Source: Picochlorum sp. 'celeri' (taxonomy: Eukaryota; Chlorophyta; Trebouxiophyceae). From it: DNA of 64,000 nt. Location: positions 1,115,436 through 1,179,435 of the forward strand of contig JAACMV010000011.1 of the NCBI GenBank assembly GCA_010909725.1, written 5' to 3'. The notes under the pieces were generated by a model. That model was not told where the DNA came from. It was given only the letters and a program-made list of their open reading frames with translations, and made no database searches. This document shows positions 30,047 to 39,965 of the stretch, in pieces (the stretch's first letter is position 1; each line of letters begins with the position of its first letter). The position numbers were made by a program, and so were the translations under genes.

Positions 30047-30935
30047 TGGCACTACCGTATTTTTATCTCTTCCTCCTCACACACGCGCCACGGTCCTTTT
30101 GTCACCTACACAAGGAAACTGATCGTAACTCCCCTGCTATCAAACGTGGTCCTTCATGTCTGTATGGGATTCGTACCTTGTGTGTGCAATAGTTGTCTCT
30201 GTAACCGTCCGAACAGGCTCGGCTGATCAGCGCGCGGCCTCCATGGGCGTTGATCAGAGCTGCTGGGTCAACGCCCGTGCAAAAAACTAACAACAACAAC
30301 TGGTATTCAACTCAACAACCAACCGCACGCCCAGCAACAACAGCACCGGCGGTCCTTTTATGGAACTGTAATTCGTATATAAACTCTACTACTTTGATAA
30401 TACGAGACGACGAGACCAAGGGTCGGAAACGCACGACCACGCCAGTCGTCGTCCGAGTCTGTACTATCGTTACTGTAGTAGCCTACCCCAGCGAAGCTAT
30501 GTTTCTTCGCGAGATGCCGTTGACAGACGTCAGTTTGGGACGAGATAATTCTCACAAAAAAAAAAAAAAAACAACCGAGTCTGACAGGAATTGTCACAGC
30601 ATATCAACTCCATGCATCGCCATGAGGCCTCATGGCACGAGTCGGATGTCATCACTAGGCTTGGGGCAGTGCTATCCGCAACAATTCCACCCTCCCCAAT
30701 CGAAGTTTTTCGTGTTTCAAGGAAGAACCCTTGCCTAGTTTGAGGGAGTTCCGCCTCTTTTCCTCTGAGATGAGACTCAAAAGCTGCAATTCTTTCTGCC
30801 TCTAGTTCATTGGTGTGTTCTTTGGCACGAAGACCTCCTTTTCCCTGGATAAAAGTTTTCTTTTAAACTGTTGGTTACACGTGCATGGTAAGAACAAAAA
30901 GAAAGAAAAAGAAAAAAGAAAATCAAAAATGAAAT
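30047..30935. other. Fanzor upstream region rich in inverted repeats
   Basis: About 889 bp between the Fanzor ATG and the phytoene synthase stop. No open frame is credible. Visible structure includes GGGCGTTGA/TCAACGCCC (30245-30253 and 30268-30276), an overlapping near-perfect 11-bp pair CTGATCAGCGC/GCGTTGATCAG (30223-30233 and 30247-30257), ACGACGA/TCGTCGT arms around 30406-30450, and a 17-A run near 30556-30572. The composition shifts from Fanzor-like GC-rich sequence to A+T-rich host-like sequence within this stretch, so one insertion border may lie here. Confidence 0.5.
30245..30276. repeat. Perfect 9-bp inverted repeat with 14-nt loop upstream of Fanzor
   Basis: GGGCGTTGA at 30245-30253 pairs with TCAACGCCC at 30268-30276. 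It could form a hairpin in RNA or mark an element subterminal repeat. Its role is unknown. Confidence 0.6.
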
Positions 30936-32180
30936 CTACTTTGACACTTTGATCGGCACTCTGGCAGCCATGAGTGCCAGAGGTAAACTGGCCAACTTTC
31001 TCCACTTTGGAACATAGGCTCTCTTTGTGAAATTATTGTATTCGTTGGCTTCTATACCATCCAGAATTTGGCGATACAATATCAGGGCTGACCATACTGG
31101 CCACCGAGCATCAGCGTCGAGCAGGTTCACTCCTGCCTCAGCCTCCGCAAAGTAATCTCGAGCTCTCTGGATCTGGAACTGCATGAATGCACGCCATCTA
31201 TCGTCTATCTTCCCAGTTGTTGGTGCAAACATGCCACGCAATACTTCGTCCTCTGAGATGCCAAACTTGTCCAGTTCATCCAGAGGGAGATACACTCTAG
31301 ACCTGGTCATGGCATCCTCTCCAACATCTCGAAGAATATTTGTCAGCTGGTTTGCTGTCCCTAACGCTAATGCCGCCTTATAAACTGGCTCTAATGGTCC
31401 CTTGTACGTAGGATCGACTCCCATGACTGGTGTGCTCATCAAGGCCACAGTTCCTGCCACGCGATAGCAATATTCGTATAATTCATCATAGTTTTCGTAT
31501 CTGTTCTTGTATAGATCCATTCTCATTCCTCCGATCATATCACGGAAAGGCTGGATATCCACGGGGAATTTGGTCAATGTGTCCGTAAGTGTGGCATCTA
31601 GGGAGTCATATGGGCGCCCATCAAACAGGGCTTCCAGCCTCTCCTCCCACCTGTCCAGTGCTGCGGGGGTGATTCTCGCGGAATTTGGCCCATCAACCAA
31701 TTCGTCTGTTCTCCTGCACCAGACGTAGATCGCCCAAATAGCACGCGCTTTCTCTGGTGTCATGAGTTGTGTTCCTAGGTAAAATGTCTTTGCATATTCA
31801 GAGGTTACCTCTCCTGACCTCGAGTAGGCCTCCTCCAACATCTGCCCCGACCATTTATGTGAAACTGGCAATCCATTTGGAAAAGCTTTGTGCAACTCGA
31901 TCTGAGACCTCGTGGCTGCAGCCTCAATTTCATGCCCAGACATTGGTTGTGCCACTGGAACTTTCCCACTGCTTGCAGGTGACGAAGGTGTGCTCGACGA
32001 TACTTTGGCTGCTGCTGCTGATGTCTTGCGAGTTTGGGAATCTTTCGAGCCACTCCCACCCACCGATGCAGATGCGCATTGGACTCTCCTTCCCACAAGG
32101 GCACACGACCTGCTGGTGAAGCCGGGTCTACAGTCTAGAGCCCCGTGCATAGACATCGATATCGGCAATGCATGTGCCAT
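30936..32180 (-). CDS. PSY: Phytoene synthase, plastid
   Basis: A single-exon 414-residue protein. Residues 1-70 form a Ser/Ala/Arg-rich plastid transit peptide. The squalene/phytoene synthase fold has both Asp-rich motifs, DELVD (159-163) and the later DVGED in [10 protein letters not shown], plus [32 protein letters not shown] and RVYLPLDEL. It condenses two geranylgeranyl diphosphates into phytoene, the first committed step of carotenoid synthesis. Length fits plant and algal PSY. Its stop is close to the inverted-repeat-rich Fanzor upstream region, so the Fanzor insertion sits downstream of PSY without breaking it. Confidence 0.97.
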   Translation of the reverse strand: MAHALPISMSMHGALDCRPGFTSRSCALVGRRVQCASASVGGSGSKDSQTRKTSAAAAKVSSSTPSSPASSGKVPVAQPMSGHEIEAAATRSQIELHKAFPNGLPVSHKWSGQMLEEAYSRSGEVTSEYAKTFYLGTQLMTPEKARAIWAIYVWCRRTDELVDGPNSARITPAALDRWEERLEALFDGRPYDSLDATLTDTLTKFPVDIQPFRDMIGGMRMDLYKNRYENYDELYEYCYRVAGTVALMSTPVMGVDPTYKGPLEPVYKAALALGTANQLTNILRDVGEDAMTRSRVYLPLDELDKFGISEDEVLRGMFAPTTGKIDDRWRAFMQFQIQRARDYFAEAEAGVNLLDADARWPVWSALILYRQILDGIEANEYNNFTKRAYVPKWRKLASLPLALMAARVPIKVSK

Positions 32181-32579
32181 CCTCCTATTAAATAGTCTCT
32201 AGACGCAGATGGATAGTGCCAAATCCCGTTTCAGGACAGAAATCCAGAACCTGTTATCCTGTTCTGACGGACTCACTCCTTGAGGCTTCGACGCGTATCT
32301 TCTGCAAAACGACATGAGACTGGTGAGTTGACGCACATTGTATTCCACATAGATGAAATAATATTTCTAAGAGGGTGCATCGGACAATGGGCAAAGACGA
32401 GCCAGGTACGTCACCGTTGGGGGCGGTGCAAACGTTACTCGAGTGCACGAGGTAGGCCTCTTTTACATACCTAATGATACCTCTCAAATACGAAATGAAA
32501 ATAAAACCTCGATAATTGGTTCTAAGCCAACGCCATCGATCAATCAATTCTCAAGTCACTGGATCGGTCAATCAATCAA

Positions 32580-32644
32580 GCAGACTGGTTTGCATCCACC
32601 ACCTCTGGGAATGAGGCATTTTCATCCCTTCAAAGGGTCCCTTT
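32580..32644 (+). repeat. 65-bp direct repeat, copy 1, upstream of aldolase
   Basis: Starts GCAGACTGGTTTGCATCCAC and ends AAAGGGTCCCTTT. It is identical by eye to 32798-32862, 218 bp downstream. The core GGGAATGAGGCATTTTCATC is itself a near-palindrome. A duplicated promoter element is the simplest reading. Confidence 0.9.
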
Positions 32645-32797
32645 CATTTTTCTTGTTTTGCTTCTGTAATTGCATTTTGACCATGCACTTGTAATATAAA
32701 GAAGTATCAGTATTTTTCGACTGACCGAGGTCTCTCTCTTTCTTCTCAAGAAGCTTCTGCCGCCAATAGATGTGGGTATCCCACAATGGCCTCCAAT

Positions 32798-32862
32798 GCA
32801 GACTGGTTTGCATCCACCACCTCTGGGAATGAGGCATTTTCATCCCTTCAAAGGGTCCCTTT
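32798..32862 (+). repeat. 65-bp direct repeat, copy 2, upstream of aldolase
   Basis: Second copy of the block at 32580-32644. It ends about 142 bp before the aldolase ATG. Sequence identity between copies drops abruptly at both edges. Confidence 0.9.
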
Positions 32863-33004
32863 GATAGGAGACAGTCGTAGAATTTTCGACAGCATGCCCT
32901 GGATGCGAGGACAAAGGCGTCGATGCCAGCCATGATGGCCCTCTGATAAATCAGTAAAATTGCACAGACTCATCAATTTGTATAAGTTCTTCAAGATAAC
33001 AAAA

Positions 33005-34390
33005 ATGGCCCAGCAAATGACCATGTTCTCTAAGGCTGCCACTGCCAACTTCACCGCTGTCCGCCCATCTAAGGCTCAGCGCAACTCCGCTGTCGTCGTG
33101 CGCGCTGGAGCATACGATGAGGAGCTTGTTCAGACTGCTGTACGTACATTTTGCATATTGTTTACTTTGCTGATTGTTGTGGGGACTGCACCGGTGATGC
33201 CGATGCCGTGGTAGGAACCTCGTTTGTGGGCGTCTTATCCAGATGACCGAGGATAAGGTCCACAAACGAATGCTGCACCGCTCCATGCTTGATCAATCCA
33301 AAAAACTGGAATGTATCGGTTATATGCGATTATTTTGACCAACAAATGATGACAATGTGCGTTGCAGAACAAGATTGCCTCCGCCGGCAAGGGTATTCTC
33401 GCCATGGACGAGTCCAACGCCACCTGCGGAAAGCGTTTGGAATCTATTGGCCTGGAGAACACCGAGTTGAACCGTCAGAGATACCGTGAGCTCCTTGTGA
33501 CCACCCCAGGACTCGGAGAGTACATCTCTGGAGCTATCCTCTTCGAGGAGACCCTCTACCAGGAGACCCGTACCCCAGGAAAGACCATGGTGGACTGCTT
33601 GAACGAGCAGGGAATTGTCCCAGGAATCAAGGTTGACAAGGGTCTTCACCCACTTGCCAACTCCAACGGAGAGTCTTGGTGCTCTGGACTCGATGGACTC
33701 GCCCAGAGATGCGCTGACTACTACAAGGCTGGAGCTCGTTTCGCCAAGTGGAGATCTGTTGTTTCCATCCCAGCTGGACCATCCACCATCGCTGTGCGTG
33801 ACTGCGCTTATGGACTTGCTCGCTATGCTGCCATTGCCCAGAACGCTGGACTTGTGCCAATTGTTGAGCCAGAGATTCTCCTCGATGGAGACCACGACAT
33901 TGACCGCACCCTCGAGGTTGCTGAGATGACCTGGGCTGAGACCTTCAAGTACATGGCCGACAACGGAGTCATGTTCGAGGGTATTCTCCTCAAGCCATCT
34001 ATGGTTACCCCAGGAGCTGAGTGCAGCCGCAGGGCTGGAGCTGAGGAGGTTGCTGAGTACACTCTCAAGATGCTCAACCGCCGTGTGCCACCAGCTGTTC
34101 CAGGAATCATGTTCTTGTCTGGAGGACAGTCTGAGCTCGAGGCTACCATGAACCTCAACGCCATGAACCAGTCACCAAACCCATGGCACGTGTCCTTCTC
34201 CTATGCCCGTGCTCTCCAGAACTCTGTTCTCAAGACCTGGAAGGGAGAGGATGCCAACGCAGCTGCTGCCCAGGAGGCTCTCATCAAGCGTGCCCAGGCC
34301 AACTCTGCTGCTCAGCTCGGAAAGTACACCGCCGATGGAGAGTCCGCAGAGGCCGCCAAGGGTATGTTCGAGAAGGGTTACACCTACTAA
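33005..34390 (+). CDS. FBA: Plastid class I fructose-bisphosphate aldolase
   Basis: Exon 1 (33005-33139, 45 codons) encodes a transit leader ending near VVVRAGAYDEELVQTA. A 228-nt phase-0 intron (GTACGT...TTGCAG) precedes exon 2 (33368-34390). The 385-residue protein has NKIASAGKGILAMDESNAT, PGIKVDKGL, FAKWRSVVSI, the Schiff-base Lys in GILLKPSMVTPG, and FLSGGQSELEAT. It interconverts fructose-1,6-bisphosphate with triose phosphates in the Calvin cycle and plastid glycolysis. Codon use is extremely biased (almost only GGA for Gly, CCA for Pro, CTC for Leu, AAG for Lys), as expected of a very highly expressed gene. TGTAA occurs at 34499-34503. Confidence 0.97.
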
Positions 34391-34498
34391 ATTCTCTCCT
34401 CTTTCCAAGTCTCAGACCTGTGTGCTGACTGGAAATTTATAGGTTTTTGTGTGGACAGGCTTGGCCTAACGCCAATTTATTCCATTGAGATTCTTATG

Positions 34499-34503
34499 TG
34501 TAA
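34499..34503 (+). terminator. TGTAA poly(A) signal candidate for aldolase
   Basis: TGTAA lies 109 nt after the aldolase stop and just before A-rich runs. It is also near the 3' end of the convergent protease gene. Confidence 0.45.
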
Positions 34504-34536
34504 CTTTTAAAAAACACTTTTAAAAAACTAGAAACA

Positions 34537-35685
34537 TTAATCGACGACCTCGCCAGTGTGGCAGTGGTCAGAAACAAGTTTGCTCACAAATCCGCTTGAT
34601 GACATTGAGCATCGCCCCGTACCAAATTCCCACTGCCAACTTCGGCAGCTTGACTCGTCGCGGCAATAGGACGCGCATGCTCCGACTGAATCTGTGATCG
34701 CCCTAGATAACAGATTTTCTGCTCCATTCATGTCCCAACATGTTTTGAAATCTGGTTGGATCAGTCTCGAAGGCTTGGATTCCCCTTCCATATTGTACAA
34801 AACCATTGTGTCATTTATCCATGGATACCAGTATTCAACACTCGTATATACTCCAGTTGAATTCACCCGGCCACATTTGGAATCAAATGACCCGTAGCTC
34901 GTCAGGCCAACGAGATGGCTGTCTCCTTCCAGCAGTGGACCACCTGAATCCCCACGACACGTGTCTGCTCCTGTTGACATATCACCAGCGCAGAAATGAT
35001 CCACAGGCCGCTGACCTAGATTTTTTGTCGTGTGAAACTGGTCGCATACCTCATCTGATAGCTTTGTCAGCAGGGTATGCTGCAACCAAGTTGACAAGAC
35101 CCCATTCTCTGATGTGTAACCCCATCCCACTGCGGTCAGAATGCTCTCGTCGATGGGCTCTTTGGAAATGATTGCTTCCGTCTTGTTCACACTTTTTGAT
35201 AACTCCAACAGAGCAATATCTCCGAGAAATCCGTTTTGTTCAAGATTGAAAATCTCTGGCACCACAACCTGGTCAACCAAATACTCACTCCCCTCTCCTC
35301 GCTCCGTGTTGCCTACATACACGGCCATGGTCCTTGGCCTTCTCAGGGTGTTGTCCTGGAAATTAGTCACACAATGTGCGGCTGTCAACACAACTTTGAA
35401 GTCCACCAAAACAGCCCCACATGCATGAACACCATTTATGTATAACGACGCAGCAAAAGGAAACTGATCGGCGACAGCCGGACTTCCTTGAGCTAGTTTC
35501 ATCTGTTTAATAGCATCTTCTATCTCGCCATGAGGCTTTAAACGTGGTGGCCTGGCATTGTAATACGCCATTGTCATTTGGTCAAGCTCTCTGTTTGTAC
35601 CTCCTGCCAGGAGCTCTGCACCTGCCGTGCACAAGCCGAGGAACAGCCAAATGATGGCGATTTCGTAATATAATTTGTACAGCAT
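34537..35685 (-). CDS. Secreted trypsin-like S1 serine protease with C-terminal PAN/apple-like domain
   Basis: A 382-residue single-exon protein with a hydrophobic signal segment (about residues 8-25). A propeptide-like region precedes the S1 domain: FPFAASLYINGVHACGAVLV, His in VVLTAAHCV, Asp in GDIALLELS, and Ser in DTCRGDSGGPLL. All three catalytic residues are present. The last ~60 residues hold six or more cysteines (FKTCWDMNG, ACASYCRDESSCRSWQW, RCSMS, DHCHTG) in a PAN/apple-like spacing used for protein or glycan binding. Chymotrypsin-fold proteases of this animal-like type are uncommon in green algae. It may act in the periplasm or on cell-wall proteins; that is inference. Confidence 0.9.
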   Translation of the reverse strand: MLYKLYYEIAIIWLFLGLCTAGAELLAGGTNRELDQMTMAYYNARPPRLKPHGEIEDAIKQMKLAQGSPAVADQFPFAASLYINGVHACGAVLVDFKVVLTAAHCVTNFQDNTLRRPRTMAVYVGNTERGEGSEYLVDQVVVPEIFNLEQNGFLGDIALLELSKSVNKTEAIISKEPIDESILTAVGWGYTSENGVLSTWLQHTLLTKLSDEVCDQFHTTKNLGQRPVDHFCAGDMSTGADTCRGDSGGPLLEGDSHLVGLTSYGSFDSKCGRVNSTGVYTSVEYWYPWINDTMVLYNMEGESKPSRLIQPDFKTCWDMNGAENLLSRAITDSVGACASYCRDESSCRSWQWEFGTGRCSMSSSGFVSKLVSDHCHTGEVVD

Positions 35686-35821
35686 TGCGTGCGATTACAT
35701 GCGCTAGTTCATATCGTCACGTGACAACGTCAAGTTGCCGTTGAGATTGTTCCTGTGGATCTAAGCAGGACAGACCAACAGATCTCGGATATGTATCCAA
35801 TGCGTTCCTCTGAAAATCTTA

Positions 35822-37629
35822 TTATTTGATTTTATTGGATTTTTCAAAGACGTTTGGGATGATATTGCTGCGGCTTTTGCGCCAAGTGCCAAGTGGGGTA
35901 TTGGGTGGCCACCGGTGGCGCCTTGACAGCAGCAAGCCCCAAAAGAACGAGATGAGCCCCACGGCTATGACTGAGCCCACATAGCCTGCTGTAAACAACG
36001 CAAACAGGCACCCAAAAGGAGTTTTAACACATAGTGACGTGATCTGCTTGTGCATCACAAACTGATTCCAGTAAAAGATAACTGGATGGATGAGGTAAAC
36101 ACCATACGAACACTGCATCCACAAGAAGAAGTTGATACAGATGAAATACATGGAACACTTTATGTGACGGACCTTGCTCAAATACTGCACCCACAACGCT
36201 ATGTTGGAACGCCAGGAGACTTCCTTTACCCGCCTGTCCGCAGTGACAGTGAGAAAGGTGACAAGTGCGAAAACAACTGAAAGCATAGGAGAGCCATGCA
36301 GCACCCATGCTGCCCAGGCGTTCGAAAGCTTCCATTCACTCATCTCCATCCCGTCATATTTAATTGAAACAATCAAAGCCCTATATGCGGCGAGCGCTGC
36401 TGCAAGAATTGCTGTCACCAACACGTGCACGGTTTGTCTCCCTTTCCTGGATGCTGTCATCTCCCGATACTTGGAAGACTGCAAAAAGGAGGCGAGCAGT
36501 ACTCCTGCGAAAAAGTTGCACAAACGAGATGGAGTAGCAAAGTACAGGGTGTGATAGAAGTAAAATGCTCTATCTTTCAGACGTGATGAAAGATTTGAAT
36601 GGTCAAATGCAGGCAAGGGCACAGCCGTCCCGATGAAGAATGACAAACAAACCCTTATCGCGGCACCCAGAAGAAATACGCAAGAAGCAGCAGCAATCAT
36701 TCTAGAAGATCTGCTTGTCAAACATACTGATCAGCAATGCTTGTGGAACATATGCGGTGCAAGTACATACGCACCTTGGGGCAAATAGTTTGACCAGCAC
36801 ACCAAAGATCACAAACAGGTGCATTTGCACAGCGACACTCCATAGATGCTGCAGTACACAGAACGTTGGTAGATACGTCGATAACACCCGATATAAATAA
36901 AAACGCACGACTCCACAGCCCCCAAAGCCCACAAAATTATTCAGCAGGACAAAGGACAAAGGCATGGTTTGCTGACAGTGTGAAAACATGACATCATATG
37001 ATGCTTTCATTCTCTCTGGAATTTCCTGCATCGGATGTGAAGCTGTCATGACATGAAATCGATGTACGTGTTAAGACATCATTTCAGACCTGTTGTTCTG
37101 GGAGCATGAAATGGATCGCCACAAGGGTAGCAAAGTATGGTACCAGCAATCTTTTGCACCGACCCCTGCGAGACAAGTAAACGTTGAGTTGGCACACAAG
37201 ATCTCGAGTATGGATCAAACAAACTCACCATAGATACGATATTACTGAAAACCGGGCAGAATTCGATGGTGATTTGAATAAAGGCTGTACGTGCCACGCT
37301 GCTAAGAACCCAGATATGGTTATAAACAGGTCGACAGCGAAATTTCCATGAGCAATCAATTTGAGGATGCTGTGACGGTTCATTTCCTGTGCAAAGACAA
37401 AGGTATCTTGATCAAGCTATTACATATCAAACTTTAATCATAAAATTACCTCGATGGCGTCTTCCAAAGGAAACAAGACGGCCCAATAGAGGAGACTATG
37501 GAACAGGACAACACACAAACTTCCGAAGACCCTCAGGACATTAATCTTCTCCAAACTGACGGAATATGCTTCTTCCTCTTTATTCATGACGCTTCTACCA
37601 TTATCACAGGGATGGATCACCTGTGCCAT
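35822..37629 (-). CDS. Acyltransferase-3 (NRF-6/OafA-like) multi-pass membrane protein
   Basis: Six exons (37450-37629, 37229-37386, 37090-37165, 36775-37025, 36173-36710, 35822-36112) joined by five introns of 60-64 nt give a continuous 497-residue frame. Motifs are INVLRVFGSLCVVLFHSLLYW near the start, the AT3 pattern HGNFAVDLFITISGFLAAW, YLWGRCKRLLVPYFATL, and CSYGVYLIHPVIFYW near the end, with about ten hydrophobic segments. This family moves acyl groups to extracellular or lumenal glycans, lipids or proteins. All five splice junctions were placed by frame and by the conserved motifs they restore. The substrate is unknown. Confidence 0.85.
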
Positions 37630-37742
37630 GATTTTTCAGATTAAATTGAACAGTCATCCACAAGAGACTGTCCCCTCGGTCAATGCCCCAACACTTGTGA
37701 CCAGTCGCTCCAGGCCTTTCGTCCGTTTTTCTTCCCGAGAGT

Positions 37743-38423
37743 CTACAGAAGAGGTTCCACCTTATTTGAGATGAAATCTGATGCGTCTTTCACGCTATCC
37801 GCAAGCACTAAGAATCCGTGTCCACGCCTGATGAAGCACTGATTTGCAGGATATGGGTGGTGCTCAAACAAGTTTTCCAACTCCACAAGATCATCGGGAG
37901 TCGAAAACAACGTCTCTCGATCGGATATGGGAAACCCACTCCGTTTCGCTGCATCAAGACCCTCTCCATCTGCCAAAGCGTGCCCGTGAACAACAACATT
38001 GGGGAGCCTTGGCCAACAGGAGGTGGACTCGCTCCCTTGACCAAGGAGGGCTGCCACATGGAGAGGCAAATCTGAGGTGGGCTTTCGAGTCTCGCAAAAT
38101 GATCTGAATTCACAACACCACCCTGTGCGATCAAAATTTTCAATCTCTACGAAATCTCTGCCCTGGAGCTCCATGAGAGGTTCTTTCCCAGAAGGTGAAA
38201 CAAAAACACCTGTCTGAGATTTGAGTGAACAATTTCCCCCCACTAGACCATCATCCAGAATAGGGACAACACCGATCTCTTCCAAGTGACGCTGCAAAGC
38301 TCCCAACTCTTGTAATTGGGATATCAGCGATGGATCGGTCAACCGAGGCTTTCCAACTCGCGTCGCTCCAAACTTCACTCGAGGGAGGTCCTTCGAGATA
38401 ACTTCACCCTTGCCGATGGACAT
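37743..38423 (-). CDS. Class II aldolase/adducin-domain protein
   Basis: A 226-residue protein from the ATG at 38423. The second half fits the class II aldolase/adducin fold: VVVHGHALADGEG gives the first two zinc His ligands (HxH), PISDRETLFSTPDDL and HPYPANQCFIRRGHGFLVLADSVKDA give the third His in the RRGHG motif common to the family. Members include methylthioribulose-1-phosphate dehydratase and fuculose or ribulose phosphate aldolases. The N-terminal half is less conserved. Which reaction it carries out cannot be told from the motifs. Confidence 0.7.
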   Translation of the reverse strand: MSIGKGEVISKDLPRVKFGATRVGKPRLTDPSLISQLQELGALQRHLEEIGVVPILDDGLVGGNCSLKSQTGVFVSPSGKEPLMELQGRDFVEIENFDRTGWCCEFRSFCETRKPTSDLPLHVAALLGQGSESTSCWPRLPNVVVHGHALADGEGLDAAKRSGFPISDRETLFSTPDDLVELENLFEHHPYPANQCFIRRGHGFLVLADSVKDASDFISNKVEPLL

Positions 38424-38580
38424 TGATTACGACATCTAGTACTATGAATTGTTATCGAATATTTGTGAAAAAGACCTCCACAAATACATGTAATTACGTT
38501 GCATTCTGCTAGTCAATAGTATTGTCTGATACATTACATGGAAAGAATAAAAATCCAATGAAAATAATAAAATGTACATG

Positions 38581-39327
38581 TCAATCAGTGATAACTTCGC
38601 TTGCATACTCGTCAGATGCCAGGAGGCGCTCATCTTCATCAGGCCTCTTGCCAAACAACAGATTTCGTAAACCAATTCGGCCTCCTGCATTGCCTGGAGT
38701 TGCCAATGTCTGAAGGGTTTCCATCAATGCCGCCTCACCTTTATTAGCCTTGTGATTGAATAAAGATCTCGATAGGAGTATTCCTCCGCCGCATGCCGTA
38801 CATTTATGCAGTCGCCTGCCCAGGCACATGGGACAAGGCTCTCTGTGAGCCATCTTGCCCTCCCAATCTATAGTACCTTTGCCTGAACAAAGCCGGCATC
38901 TTTGAACCCCGTATCCTTGGCACACGGTACATTCTCGGACAGATTTTATTTTACTTCTAATAGCGGCGATCACGGCCGTCCCAACTGTGATGCTGATGAC
39001 CACAGCAGAGGATATTGCCGGAGCCAATGGGCGGGTGCCTCCTCCACCTGGGGCAGCAGAACTTCCTAGACCCATAGATCCACGCGACACTCGCATAGAC
39101 TGCGATCCTATTACTGCCCCAGATTGATACATTGCTCTGGATAGCGATGCCATGGGCGCTCCTTCAACCGAGTCGAGTGTCTCGCTCTCCACTACAGGCA
39201 GCTCTTCTGGGTAAGACACGGCTCTCACTGGACTGACAGAAGGCCTCCGTCGCTTTCCATAAACAACTAAAACCCCTTTCCGGCTAGCCCCAGCACCGGG
39301 TAACACAGATCCATACACACAAGCCAT
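38581..39327 (-). CDS. Plastid DnaJ-type zinc-finger membrane protein (LQY1/BSD2-like)
   Basis: A 248-residue protein with an Arg/Ser/Val-rich transit-type N-terminus, one transmembrane segment (PAISSAVVISITVGTAVIAA, about 104-123) and then a Cys-rich zinc finger: CTVCQGYGVQRCRLCSGKG and CPMCLGRRLHKCTACGGG, i.e. four CxxC units of the DnaJ type without a J domain. This order matches LQY1-type thylakoid proteins, which assist photosystem II repair, and related BSD2 chaperones. The C-terminal tail is polar. LQY1-like is the best label; orthology is not proven. Confidence 0.78.
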   Translation of the reverse strand: MACVYGSVLPGAGASRKGVLVVYGKRRRPSVSPVRAVSYPEELPVVESETLDSVEGAPMASLSRAMYQSGAVIGSQSMRVSRGSMGLGSSAAPGGGGTRPLAPAISSAVVISITVGTAVIAAIRSKIKSVRECTVCQGYGVQRCRLCSGKGTIDWEGKMAHREPCPMCLGRRLHKCTACGGGILLSRSLFNHKANKGEAALMETLQTLATPGNAGGRIGLRNLLFGKRPDEDERLLASDEYASEVITD

Positions 39328-39965
39328 GCAGACCTTGTCAATGTTGACCTTACAGCTCGTCGAGGTCTCTCAGAAAAATAGCGTTCCTAGTGAAGGAATA
39401 TACTCATCCAATCAAAAATGATCCACCAGAATAAATGAATTTGAATCCTGGGTTGTGTGAAAGTAAAGCCGCTCGCCTGCCAGAAACCGCCCCCTTTGTT
39501 TCCTTCAGTTAGTATTGTACTGCAATTCTCGATAAATCAATCCCCAACCAAAACAAATATGAAATAAGACTGGTATTAGAATAGGTAGGTTCGCGTCCAA
39601 TCGCCCCTGTATTCGCCACTACACAGAAAATTTTGCATTCACGAGTGAACGAGTGAAATTGTGAGTGTACAAAACAGTGAGCGACTGACGAAAGTGCTGA
39701 GTCGAATATCCTACCGAGGTCGGCGGTTTCAATGGTTTGCCCGAATTAGAAGTGCGACCTGAGCAGTCTGACGAGAACAGGTGGTCGAGCAATAGGTCAC
39801 GCATCCTCTTGCAAGAGCCTCGATTGGCCCCCATCGCAGAGCCTTGGCCATGGGAACAAAAGTCAGCGCCACAGAACCAAGCCTCTACCACGGCATCCAA
39901 AGCACCACAGATAAAGTTCACCATGCTCTCGGCTCCATCCAGATTATTGACTTCACAGTAGGAAA
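39328..39965. promoter_or_regulatory. Divergent promoter region between LQY1-like and bS21c genes
   Basis: About 638 bp between two outward-facing genes for plastid proteins. A CACAG immediately precedes the bS21c leader (39955-39959), so a spliced 5' UTR is possible. No credible coding frame or repeat was found. Confidence 0.4.

Larger units (their letters stand above)
32181..33004. promoter_or_regulatory. Divergent promoter region between PSY and plastid aldolase, with a duplicated block
   Basis: About 824 bp between the two outward-facing start codons. It contains a 65-bp direct repeat (32580-32644 and 32798-32862). Between the copies lies an A+T-rich stretch with a TATAAA word (32696-32701). 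No credible open frame. Given the strong codon bias of the aldolase gene, this is likely a strong promoter and leader. Confidence 0.5.

Noticed and set aside
26951..30479. ACTGTAGT octamer pair as a target-site duplication of a Fanzor element
   Set aside because: An 8-bp match over several hundred bases on each side is expected by chance about as often as not, and no terminal inverted repeats adjoin it.
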